Shown here piece after piece: positions 33,601 through 45,203 of a stretch of DNA of 64,000 nt (position 1 is its first letter; the number at the start of each line of letters is the position of its first letter). Below the pieces are notes generated by a model, which saw only the letters and a program-made list of their open reading frames with translations, made no database searches and was not told where the DNA came from. This DNA is from Astropecten irregularis (lineage: Eukaryota > Echinodermata > Asteroidea > Paxillosida > Astropectinidae), in contig OZ020265.1 of the NCBI GenBank assembly GCA_963971285.1, positions 5,496,270 through 5,560,269 on the forward strand, in the 5' to 3' direction. Both the position numbers and the translations under genes were made by a program.

Positions 33601-36600
33601 CGTGCGGGTCAGTGCGGGTAATCGGTTCGTACGTTCGAGTGATAAAACATAGTCGTGAACCAAGACTAGCAGGCAGGTAACAACATGTGCCGTGTCCAAT
33701 CCGCTCCGAAATGGATCTCCCGAGCTACTGTATGGCTACGCATGCAGTCAACCGCGTTTCCATGCACATGCATGTATTTCTATCTGCTGCATATGCCTGA
33801 ACCTAGGCTCCTAGCTCTAGCCAACATAATGCAGTCAGTTTGCTGCTGTCCGGTTAGTCTTGGATTCAAGGTGATAAACATTAATTTCACCGTTATTAAC
33901 AACTGGTGTTCAACTTTCACTGTGTGTACCGGCAGGCTTATATAAATACGCCTGGTACCCTGCTTCATTTGCGTGGCCTATTGATCATATCGCTGCAAGC
34001 GCCTAGTTTCCAAGTCTACGAGTAAAAACCACCTCCGGGTCCTTCCATGATGTTTCACACGTGCACAATAATGTCGCTGTATGGGAACATAAGTTGAAAA
34101 CGATTGCATTTTTGGAGTGTTGGTGCGGTATAGTGCGCACGCTACATGTATTTTTGAGGCAAGTCAAATACAAATTCTTAATTTTAATAGAAAAAGTTAA
34201 TTTCGATTAACAGTTTACTTCAATTGATTTCCTTGACCCACCCACCCTCTATTTCGAAAAAAAAGTCGAAATTCAAAAACATTGAAAATTTTGAGTGACC
34301 CCTATAAAGTGCCACATACTTTTTTTATATTGTGATTCTGTCAGACTAACACAATTGCCCACCACTTTACTGATGGTATACTTAATTTAAATGTGCATTT
34401 AAGGAGCCTTGGGCCTTTTTGTTGTTATACCATCTGAATTTTCTTATTAACCCTAACCAACTAATAACCATGCTTAATTCAACAAGTTTGCAGATAATTT
34501 TTATGAAGTCATGATGGCAACAGAGTAAATGAGCAAATTATAAACATTGACGTCATCATAATTTCCAGAATTTGTGATTTTTTGTTGCGGAGACTTTGTT
34601 TTCAAAACTGTTTCATTCATGACTCTAGGATGTCTATAACTTGAGTTATGTCTTCAGGAAGTTTGAAAGACAAGCTGACCTCATTTGGAGGAATCATAAA
34701 TCAAAATTGAAAAAGAACATTGAGTTTGCATACCAAACTGACTGAAAGACTGAAAGCTTTTTACACCCAAAACAACCGAATTCATAGTGACTCAATATGA
34801 TCGATTGAAACTGTGGCAAAATCTCTGTTATGTCAAACAATATGGGATATTACTATACCTCATAAATATTCATGATCTATAGCCGAATCCCAATTGGTCA
34901 ATTCACCATCACGTGTCAGTGAATATATTTGCTGATCACCAGCGAGTAGGCCGGGGAAACTGTTACACATGTAACATCTCACTGCGCAGTGTAACATCTC
35001 ACTGCGCATCCTAGTAAAAGTTTGCAGCACGCGCGTGCGCGTGACCCTCGGCCTTCATGAAGTTAATGGCTGCTCATGAACACGAACATTTTGTTGCATT
35101 TACTGATACCTATCTCGACGAAATTGTGAATATTTATGAGGTATAGTAAAACAAATATCACATTTGTATACTGTTTTTCCCATTTTCTTGAATGCATCTT
35201 TTCTAGACATGTGGAGGGTTTCCCATGCCGCATCATATTCTGTCAATGAGCAATCTTAATTCACAAAATGATTTCCATGACTGTCATAATTTTTGTTTTC
35301 CCTCTTTCTCAGAAACTCTGCAGCGAAAACTTCCACATCTTCTTTCCAAGTTTGTTCAGGATGTTGAACTGGCCAAACAGTCCATCAGTAACTCTGAACA
35401 GCCTCCACCACAAGATCATCAAGGTGAACCAGATGACGGAACAACATCCAGCTCAGTCACCTCCAAAAGGCCATCAATAGATAATCCAGATGATGCATTT
35501 GAGGAGCCTTATGGCGGAACAGCATCCAGCTCAGTCACCTCCAAAAGGCCATCAGTAGATAAACCAGGTGATGCGTTTGAGGAGCCTTATGGCGGAACAG
35601 CATCCCGCTCAGTCACTTCCAAAAGGCCATCAATAGATAAACCAGATGATGCGTTTGAGGAGCCTTATGGCGGAACAGCATCCCGCTCAGTCACCTCCAA
35701 AAGGCCATCAATAGATAAACCAGGTGATGCGTTTGAGGAGCCTTATGGCGGAACAGCATCCCGCTCAGTCACCTCCAAAAGGCCATCAATACATAAACCA
35801 GGTGATGCGTTTGAGGAGCCTTATGGCGGAACAGCATCCCGCTCAGTCACCTCCAAAAGGCCATCAATACATAAACCAGGTGATGCGTTTGAGGAGCCTT
35901 ATGGCGGAACAGCATCCAGCTCAGTCACCTCCAAAAGGCCATCAATAGATAAACCAGGTGATGCATTTGAGGAGCCTTATGGGGGAACAGCATCCAGCTC
36001 AGTCACCTCCAAAAGGCCATCAATAGATAAACCAGAAGATGCGTTTGAGGAGCCTTTAACCAGTCATTCAGTTGACTCACCAATACCCAGATCAGCCCCA
36101 CTGGAGAAGCTCTTGACAGGTCAGCATAACGATCCAACAACATCCACATTAGACACCTCTGAATTGCCCCAACCAATGGCTCACTTCGAAACCATTACAT
36201 TTAGCTTGGGAAATTCAATTAATGACTTTCTGGCTAAAGCAGAGACCCTTGATAATCAGAGAAATCTGTCATCATCAAGCAAATTAGCTCCCCAAGCTAT
36301 ACATGAAGAAGTGTCAGATAGTGAAGATGAAGCTAAATCAAAGGCTTCCATTCCAGTCCCATTACGGCTTCAGAATGTCGTGGAGTTTCTGGATGATCCA
36401 AGAAATGATCTGGATGAAGAAAGCCTAGAAGAAAATCCTAGTTCATCAAGTGATTCACAGGACAGTGATTCCAGCTATGTCCCTTTAGATTCAGATTCAA
36501 ACGCCAGTTCACATGGATGTACTCTTACTGTAAAGAAAGATCTCCTTGCGATTCCTGATTCTGGTGAATCCTCACAACATGACCTTGACCTAGATCCTGC

Positions 36601-39600
36601 TGATCAGGATCTTGATCTAGAGCCTGGCGAACATGGTCTTGATCTAGAAGCTGCCGAACATGATCTCGAGAATGAATCGGACGACCTAGATGAAGACGAT
36701 CTGCATCCAGATGGGAAGATGTGTGACAAAAAGAAGTTTGGAATCTATATCCGAAAAATAGCACTCTCTCGCACAACCAAGCTTGGTAAACGGAAGAAGC
36801 ACAGCAGAGTCTACAATACAAAACATGCATGCTTGTTTTGTTCAAAGCTTGTGACAAATGTCTCACAACATCTGCTAGCTGTCCATCGTTCAAAAGAAGA
36901 AGTCAAGAAGATATCAAAAATATCTTTTGAGGAAAATGACACACCAGCCGTGAGGAAGGAAAAAGAAAGGAATAGGAAAAAGCCCTTGGATCTTCTTCGA
37001 AATAAAGGGGATCATCTCCATAACATGAAAGTACTTCGCCGAAAGAAGGGCGAGATAATCTTGTCCCGTAGACCTAAGGGGCATTTTGATGTGTCCCACT
37101 ATGGGCCGTGTCCAAGTTGTTATGAGTGGGTGAAACTGTCGGTGCTGTTGCGACACCAGAAGGGATGTGTTGCCAAAGATGATTCCCACCCACATGCAAG
37201 AGCAAAAAAAGGAGAGTTAGTCATCCAGTCAAAGGTTCTGTCTGGGGCCATTAGCAGGGAAGCCAGTAAGTCTCTGATAAAGGAAGTCTTTCCGATCATG
37301 CAAGAAGACAAGGTAGGCCAAGAAGCTAAGGAGGATCCTGTCATCATTGCGCTTGGGAATGAGTGGATGATCCGCAACCTTGGCAATCGTGTGATGCGTA
37401 AATATTATGCATCCGGTGTCATGCGACTGGCTGCCAGATTGAAGATAGAGCTGAACAAAGTTGCTACTCCACAAGATGGCCCAGATCTGGCAAACTACCT
37501 TTCACCACAGTACTTCGATGAAGTTTTGAAAGCAGCATACATAGTGGCAAAACAAAGTGATGGTGATGATGAGGTCATGGAGTCTCCTTCAAATCTGGTG
37601 AAACTGTCTTATCATATCAAACGGCTTACCAATATCAAGTTGGCTGAAGCCTTGGCAAGTGGGAAGACTCGAGCCCGCACAGACAGCAAAGATTTCCTGC
37701 GGCTCATGAACCTGCGATTTAACACAAAGGTTGCACGCATCCTCCTAGAGGAAAGGAGATATGGAGTTCAGAAGCCACTACCACTGCCAAGTGATGTTAG
37801 AGCCTTGTCTGAATTCATTGCAAGGGAGCTGGAGGCGTTGGATGTGGATGACAAGTCCTATGCCAATTACAGTAAAACAGTAAGGCTGATCCAGACAAAA
37901 TTGATCACCTACAACAGGAGGAGGTGCGGTGAAGTTCAAGCCATGAGGTAAGTACAAAGAATTAAAAGGAATATGATGGACATGTAAAGATCATTTTATT
38001 TTCATTGGTTTGGTTTTTGCCAAACAAATTATATTCATCCTTCTTTTGGGCAATTCCACAGAATGACATTTATTTTGTAACGTGATACATGACAAGTAAT
38101 ATCAAGAGGTATACTTTTATACTGCAGCCCTTCAAGAATAATTGATCACAAACTATATGTCAAAATCACTTACAGTGTAACTTGAGTAACCATGGAATTG
38201 CCCATTTGTTTGTGAAATGTACACATTCTAGCTTTTTAATATTTACCATGAGTATTCCTTGTTTCACAGGCAAAAGGTTCACTTTATTATGATTGCTACA
38301 GGAAAATGTAGAATGCACAAATATGTTACAAGTAAACTTTTGGAGGGTTCTGCTTCCTGTTTTTCAATATATCTAGATTGTCAAGCTACCACCAGAGGTC
38401 CTCAGGCATCAATGAAGTAGAAGCAGAGTTAATGAACCTCACCAAGACTGAAAAGAAACTAGCTGAATCTCAAGACGTCATAAAGATTCGTGGAAAGGTT
38501 GGTTGAACTGCAATTAATTGGTTGTTTGAAAAAGTTGTGTTTTCTGTCAGTTGCAATATATTTTTCTTAAGCACTCATGTAAGCTTGCATAATATGGAAC
38601 TAATTGAAAAGTGAATCATTTTCCATTACAAAAGCAAAGATTTTCATATTCAAGAATGGGCTCACATTGCTGGTAGATTGAACTGCTTGTCTTTTTTGCA
38701 TGTGGATTCCTGTCATTTAGGTTTTTTATTTTTTTTTATTTATTTTTTTCTTTTTTGTGAAATAAGCTGTCTGCCCTTCAGGGATGTGAAACTTCAGATT
38801 TAAATCTGAATTCCGATTTTTTGGTTAAGATTTTAACTCAAAATTTCAGCTTTTTTGTACACCTGCTCTGTTCAAAAGTATAGGAACTTTTAAATTTCAG
38901 CTTTTTCCTTGGTATTTTCAGATTTTTTTGTGTGTGGCCACTCACATCCCTGGCCCTTTGAAAGTAGAATAGAAGTTACCGATATAAGTAGCTGCTGCAG
39001 TTATTTTAATATTCATCTTCAATCTTCTATTAGGGCGGTAGGGAAGTTCCAGTTATTGTTCCAGCAGTCGTCAAACCAGCTCTGCAGTTCATCACAAGAG
39101 CGGATGTCAGACAACATGCAGGAGTTCAGCCATCTAACCCATATGTGTTTGGTAGTTATGGTAAGCTGTGTATTTATTAAATGACTACTGCTCTTTCAGT
39201 TTAAAGCTCATCCTCTGCATTATTTGGAGTATGATCCTCAGCCATACAACATTTCTGTTTTGTTCATAAATTGAATCAGGGTTCAATTCTTTGGTATTTC
39301 TCTTCTTTGCTGGTTTTTTTCTTTTGTGGTAGAGGTGGAGGAGCATGGTTTGGACGATTTAAGTTGTGAAAGTGTTAATTAAGTAATTCAGAAGTCCATT
39401 GTTTGAATTCTGCTTCAGCCAATTTTTCTTCAGGGGGTGTTTTTATGTGGTTAACAAGTGGTGTAAAAATGTAGTTTGGCAAATATATTTTAAGGTATTT
39501 TTTGGAGACAGATTTGTTAACTACTTTAATAATGTACCTACATGTACATTAGCAGAGTGGAACAACTCATTTACACGGGAAAATTTGGTTCAAAATGTAG

Positions 39601-42247
39601 GCTTTATTTGATACTTTGATTTTGACAGTACAGAACTTTTTTGTTTTCCCAAAGGCGCTGGTGTTATTCGAGGCTACGATGCGGTAGTTTCAATTGTCGA
39701 TTCTGCAGACCTGGAGAAACCACAATTGATCAGATCATCAAACATGAGGAAGTACATGGCAACAATGACCCAGGTATTGCTTTTGTTAGTTGTATGCATG
39801 TACTCTCCATCCTTGTCACTTGGTTCTGTTGCAAGCAGTCCTTGTTCGTGACAAGTCAATCTCTAAGCAGTCTGAATTTTTCTGTTTGAATGCAATCAGG
39901 CAGTAGTTTGACTGAAATATGAACATCTCTAGGAAAGATTGTTTTGTCCTTTCCAAACGTGATGTAAAGCACTGTATACTCAGTGGTTTGTGGGAAAAAT
40001 TCAAAGGCTTACTCTGGCAGAGCTCGGGCATCACACGCGGAAAGGGCAAAACAAAACATTAAAATTAAATTCTTGATATGTGTAGGCTTATTTTGAAGAC
40101 TTTGAATTTGTATTGTTAAAGCAATTGACACTTGTATTTTCATTCATAGTCCTTTGACATGAGCGAGCAACAGATGGAATGGGTATGCGACCATTTGGGC
40201 CACTCACTTAACATTCACCGACAGCACTACAGAGCAATGTCAAGTGTGCTAGAAAGGGTGGAGATTGCCAAGGTGCTTCTTATACAGGACCAAAATTTGG
40301 TGGGGAGATACCACGGAAAACGCCTGGACGAGATACAACTAGAAGGTAAATTGGAATTAGATATCGCTAATTCCTCCAATGGAGCAATGGTTTTAAAAAT
40401 AGGAATGGCACTAAACTGTGAAATTATTCCTTCTGACCAACTCTCATTCTGGAGAAAATAATAAAAGGTTGTTTTCCAAATTTTGTCAAGGGATGTATTT
40501 TTGGAAATTTTCATTTTTAGTTGTTTGTAATGGGAAGAATCTATAAATAAATGGTCCGCGCAAACATTGATAATGGGCACATGCATGTGTGATTTCTGTG
40601 ATTAATCAGTTCAGTGTGTGACATCGCTTAGCTGCAATCAGGTGAATTAGAACATGTCCTTGTTGCTGGTATTTTGGTTACATTAAAAAAAATGACTGCA
40701 TTTCGTAATTGAAATTAGGATCATAGAATACTTTTTGGAATACGCAACGTTTACAAAGCTGACCCTTCATCAGGATAGTTGTTTGGTGCCCGTCCTTACA
40801 TTTGTTGCTTCAAATAAAAAAATATAAAAAATGCAAAATTTACAAAATGTTCTACACTGCGTTTAATGTAAGAAAAAATAGCTACTCTTGTTCTCCTTTG
40901 GTATTATTTGATTTGGACTTTCAACTGGTTTGCTTTGTGGGAAACTGAATTTATCTTATTAGGTGGTTTTAAATAATCCTGACATGTGCGAGTGCATCTA
41001 GTAATAAGTGACAAAAACATGTTGTTGTTTTTTAGAGCTAGTGTACAACGCAGAAAATACAAGCCAAGCTGGGCCCTCTGCTGGAATCTCTGAAGATGTG
41101 CCCATGGCTAGCCATGAAGAACCAGTGGAAGAACCAGACTTCATCCCTATGGATGAAGACTTTGAAGATGAAGAAGTCTGTAAGGAAAATTTGTTTGTTT
41201 TTTAGTTTTAGTTTCAAAAGCCGAGAAAGCCGAGATGTTGTTGGGGGATATTGACTCTTATTATGATCTTTTCAAACACGACCCACTTTTTGCCAATCTG
41301 CATTCCCTGATATTTATCAATGAAAAGTATACTTTTCACATTCCAATCGTTCACATGTACCAGATTGTGACGCAAATATAGTGTGGAAATGTAATTGATG
41401 CTTACTTGTACAGAGGTTTAGGTTGTGCATCTTCCATGGATCTTGTCATAGTTGAAATAGTCTACTTGGATGTCAACATATATGTATATTACTCTAGTTT
41501 AAAACTGCAAAATGTTTAGAGATGGCAGGAAATAATTTTAACAAGCATTTTCTTATTAATTTCAGGACAAATTTGTTGCTTGTGAAAGTTGCTTAAACAT
41601 TTAAGTACTGTAAATGTGATGTCCCAAGAGCTAGACTGGTTCCCAGTAACGCCCATGTGCACATCACACATTTGCCCCACATATGGTTATTTATCATGTT
41701 CTGGGCCACATTTCTACTCGACCGGTTATAAATTACTCCCAACCATATTACACACTCACATGGCAGGCTCTCCACCATTGTGAATAGTAAAACTGTCCCA
41801 GGTCTTTTTGAATGTATTTTTCCAGATCAAAGTTTGAGTTAAACCAGACACAACATGACAAACTTTTCTTGTGGTGAAGAAATGCAGAAGTCCAGATAGT
41901 TAACCGACTAAAGTGAACTGCCCTATATATACCATGCAGGGCTCAACACATTCGCTGTATTCCTTGTATTATTTGGGGCTTTATTTTTCCACTGTTTTGT
42001 AGGCACAAAGAAGAAAGCACAACGACGCCCTCCATTGGACAGGCATCGATGGACAGCAGAAGAGATCCAAGAAGTGAAAGAGATTTTTCATCACTTCTTT
42101 GATTCAAATAAAACACCTGGCCAAACTGCTGTCCAGAAGGGGATGGCACTAAGCAAGAAACGGGGAGGGTCACTTTGGAAGCTACCTGCTTCAAAAATAA
42201 AGAAGAAGATTTCATGGTTGAGGCTGCACCCTCCAGCAGACCTTTAA
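30666..42247 (+). CDS. PWWP-like / zinc-finger / tyrosine-recombinase-like / SANT-like protein (10 coding exons)
   Basis: Coding exons 30666-30708, 31441-31552, 32072-32142, 35313-37947, 38377-38497, 39034-39160, 39655-39773, 40150-40345, 41036-41179 and 42003-42247 all have GT-AG borders and matching phases, giving about 1,270 residues without a stop. The start context is CCACCATGA. Residues about 15-50 (GDTVWVRVEGIMWPGKI) look like a PWWP domain, a chromatin reader fold. Exon 4 has eight 26-residue repeats, an acidic region, and CxxC...H motifs near 581-600 and 674-693. From about residue 700 it resembles a Crypton-like tyrosine recombinase: box-I-like NRRRCGEV (about 942), IRGKGGREVPV, R1067, and LGHSLNIHRQHY with H1094 and Y1103. 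The usual box-II histidine before R1067 is not seen. The C-terminus (RHRWTAEEIQEV) is SANT/Myb-like. It could be a mobile-element recombinase or a domesticated gene. An alternative donor for exon 3 at 32137 also keeps frame. Confidence 0.82.
33058..34303. mobile_element. TIR element in intron 3 of the recombinase-like gene
   Basis: 1,246 bp with inverted ends of about 47 bp (inner part CAATGTTTTTGAATTTCGAC) and flanking ATA on both sides. No transposase. It contains the 90-bp-arm palindrome at 33432-33677. Confidence 0.7.
33432..33677. repeat. Large near-perfect palindrome
   Basis: Arms of about 90 bp around a loop of about 55 bp, pairing for example GTCTTGGTTCACGACTATG with CATAGTCGTGAACCAAGAC and TACGAACCGATTACCCGCAC with its complement. 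It would extrude as a cruciform or fold in RNA. Confidence 0.8.
34850..35149. mobile_element. 300-bp MITE in intron 3
   Basis: Inverted ends TTACTATACCTCATAAATA and its complement at 35149. No clear target duplication. The interior has two direct copies of GTAACATCTCACTGCGCA near 34970-35010. Confidence 0.6.
35436..36056 (+). repeat. Coding minisatellite, 8 x 78 bp
   Basis: Eight in-frame 26-residue units of the form TASSSVTSKRPSIDK followed by PGDAFEEPYGG. The nucleotide units are nearly identical, differing at a few codons (S/R, D/H, I/V), which points to recent expansion. Confidence 0.92.
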
Positions 42248-42310
42248 ACACATTAAACACTTTAAACACATCAGTATACATGTATAGCATTCTATTTCTC
42301 CCATGCTCAG

Positions 42311-43120
42311 TGATCCATGAAGCATTTTGATTTGCATGGAGCATTCTGCTTTGTGCTTGGGATAACATGGGTGATCCTCCAGTGATCCATGAAGCATTTT
42401 GATATGCATGGAGCATTCTGTTTTGTGCTTGGGATAACATGGGTGATCCTCCAGTGATCCATGAAGCATTTTGATATGCATGGAGCATTCTGCTTTGTGC
42501 TTGGGATAACATGGGGTGATCCTCCAGTGATCCATGAAGCATTTTGATATGCATGGAGCATTCTGCTTTGTGCTTGGGATAACATGGGTGATCCTCCAGT
42601 GATCCATGAAGCATTTTGATTTGTATGGAGCATTCTGCTTTGTGCTTGGGATAACATGGGGTGATCCTCCAGTGATCCATGAAGCATTTTGATATGCATG
42701 GAGCATTCTGCTTTGTGCTTGGGATAACATGGGTGATCCTCCAGTGATCCATGAAGCATTTTGATATGCATGGAGCATTCTGCTTTGTGCTTGGGATAAC
42801 ATGGGTGATCCTCCAGTGATCCATGAAGCATTTTGATATGCATGGAGCATTCTGCTTTGTGCTTGGGATAACATGGGTGATCCTCCAGTGATCCATGAAG
42901 CATTTTGATATGCATGGAGCATTCTGCTTTGTGCTTGGGATAACATGGGTGATCCTCCAGTGATCCATGAAGCATTTTGATATGCATGGAGCATTCTGCT
43001 TTGTGCTTGGGATAACATGGGTGATCCTCCAGTGATCCATGAAGCATTTTGATATGCATGGAGCATTCTGCTTTGTGCTTGGGATAACATGGGTGATCCT
43101 CCAGTGATCCATGAAGCATT
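42311..43120. repeat. 72-bp minisatellite, block 1 (about 11 units)
   Basis: Unit begins TGATCCATGAAGCATTTTGA and includes CTTTGTGCTTGGGATAACAT. Units are 72 or 73 bp and over 95% alike by eye. It starts 64 bp after the stop codon of the recombinase-like gene. All three minus-strand frames are open because 72 is a multiple of three. Confidence 0.95.
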
Positions 43121-43226
43121 CTATTTTCCCTTCGCGAGAGAAAAAATGCTTCACCGATAACTTGGGAGGCTAGATTTACTACACCGCGTGAAGCAGTCAA
43201 TGTTGTTTTATTACACAGATTCTACT
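43120..43226. repeat. Flank block duplicated at 44318-44420
   Basis: The sequence from gcattctattttccctt through gaagcagtcaatgttg and tttattacac follows both 72-bp blocks, so array plus flank was duplicated as a unit. Confidence 0.85.
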
Positions 43227-43340
43227 TGATTTTAAGCGATTATGCATAAATTTACTTGCACTTTTCCAAACTACCCTTCCACTTAATATTCTAACTTACC
43301 TCTTTACACTAGTGCTTGAGAATAATTAATACACACAAAT

Positions 43341-43723
43341 TAAGTTTTACCAAAAAAAGGAGTTTATTTGAAAACAAAAATATGGTTTCCCTGCCAACAA
43401 GTTCACAAAAAAGGAACGTTGTTTGAAGTTTTTCAAAGCTTAAATTTTGAAAGTTAAGTTTTACATAAAAAAGAGTTTATTTGAAAACAAAAATATAGTT
43501 TCCCTGCCAACAAGTTCATAGAAAGGGAACGTTGTTTGAAGTTTTTCAAAGCTTGAATTTTGAAAGTTAAATTTTACATAAAAAAGAGTTTATTTGAAAA
43601 CAAAAATATAGTTTCCCTGCCAACAAGTTCACAGAAAGGGAACGTTGTTTGAAGTTTTTCAACTATTTGAAGTCAAGGTTTTGAAAGTTCTGTTTTACAT
43701 AAAAAGATTCATTTGAAAAATCA
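43341..43723. repeat. Tandem repeat of about 114 bp (3+ units)
   Basis: Units start TAAGTTTTAC at 43341, 43455 and about 43568, with a diverged fourth at 43689; the shared core is tttccctgccaacaagttca. A partial copy recurs at 44425-44515. Confidence 0.85.
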
Positions 43724-44316
43724 CCTCCAGTGATCCATGAAGCATTTTGATATGCATGGAGCATTCTGCTTTGTGCTTGGGATAACATGGGGTGATCCTC
43801 CAGTGATCTATGAAGCATTTTGATATGCATGGAGCATTCTGCTTTGTGCTTGGGATAACATGGGTGATCCTCCAGTGATCCATGAAGCATTTTGATATGC
43901 ATGGAGCATTCTGCTTTGTGCTTGGGATAACATGGGTGATCCTCCAGTGATCCATGAAGCATTTTGATTTGCATGGAGCATTCTGCTTTGTGCTTGGGAT
44001 AACATGGGTGATCCTCCAGTGATCCATGAAGCATTTTGATATGCATGGAGCATTCTGCTTTGTGCTTGGGATAACATGGGTGATCCTCCAGTGATCAATG
44101 AAGCATTTTGATATGCATGGAGCATTCTGCTTTGTGCTTGGGATAACATGGGTGATCCTCCAGTGATCCATGAAGCATTTTGATTTGTATGGAGCATTCT
44201 GCTTTGTGCTTGGGATAACATGGGTGATCCTCCAGTGATCCATGAAGCATTTTGATTTGTATGGAGCATTCTGCTTTGTGCTTGGGATAACATGGGGTGA
44301 TCCTCCAGTGATCCAA
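43724..44316. repeat. 72-bp minisatellite, block 2 (about 8 units)
   Basis: Same unit as block 1, separated from it by 0.6 kb of other repeats. Variants with GATTTGTATGG instead of GATATGCATGG occur in both blocks, showing exchange or duplication between them. Confidence 0.95.
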
Positions 44317-44317
44317 G

Positions 44318-44420
44318 CATTCTATTTTCCCTTTGCAAGAGAAAAAAAAATGCTTCACCGGTAATCTGGGAGGCTAGATTGACTACACCGGTTGAAGCAG
44401 TCAATGTTGTTTTATTACAC
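44318..44420. repeat. Second copy of the array flank block
   Basis: Duplicate of 43120-43226 with a few substitutions, again directly after a 72-bp array. Confidence 0.85.
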
Positions 44421-44545
44421 CTCGTTGTTTGAAGTTTTTCAACTATGTGAAGTCAAGGTTTTGAAAGTTTGGTTTTACATAAAAAGATTCATTTGAAAAA
44501 AAATACAGTTTCCCTCATGTCTTTCATTACTTTTGTTTTAATTGA

Positions 44546-45203
44546 TTGCTTTATGGACATGTACTTGTATATGCAACATGCCCCCAGTGTTATGGACAAA
44601 ACAACCCTCAATGTACAGACACGTGCTTGTATAGGCAACATGCCCCCAGTGTTATAGGTAAAACAACCCTCAATGTACAGACACGTGCTTGTATATGCAA
44701 CATGCCCCCAGTGTTATAGGTAAAACAACCCTCAATGTACAGACACGTGCTTGTATATGCAACATGCCCCCAGTGTTATAGGTAAAACAACCCTCAATGT
44801 ACAGACACGTGCTTGTATATGCAACATGCCCCCAGTGTTATGGTCAAAACAACCCTCAACGTACAGACACGTGCTTGTATATATGCAACATGCCCCCAGT
44901 GTTATAGACAAAACAACCCTCAATGTACAGACACGTGCTTGTATATGCAACATGCCCCCAGTGTTATAGACAAAACAACCCTCAACGTACAGACACGTGC
45001 TTGTATATGCAACATGCCGCCAGTGTTATAGGTAAAACAACCCTCAATGTACAGACATGTACAGTACTTGTATATGCAACATGCCCCCAGTGTTATAGAC
45101 AAAACAACCCTCAATGTACAGACACGTGCTTGTATAGGCAACATGCCCCCAGTGTTATAGACAAAACAACCCTCAATGTACAGACACGTGCTTGTATAGG
45201 CAA
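44546..45203. repeat. 62-bp minisatellite, part 1 (about 10 units)
   Basis: Unit contains CAACATGCCCCCAGTGTTAT, ACAAAACAACCCTCAATG and TACAGACACGTGCTTGTA. Interrupted at 45204 by the long-TIR element and continued at 48201. Confidence 0.95.

Noticed and set aside
33930-33975. TATATAAATACG as a promoter of a separate gene
   Set aside because: It lies in an intron within a TIR element, and no separate gene follows; the next exon belongs to the recombinase-like gene.
42311-43200. Long minus-strand ORFs of 290-400 codons
   Set aside because: They are the 72-bp satellite read in each frame. All three frames are open and there is no protein-family signal or start context.
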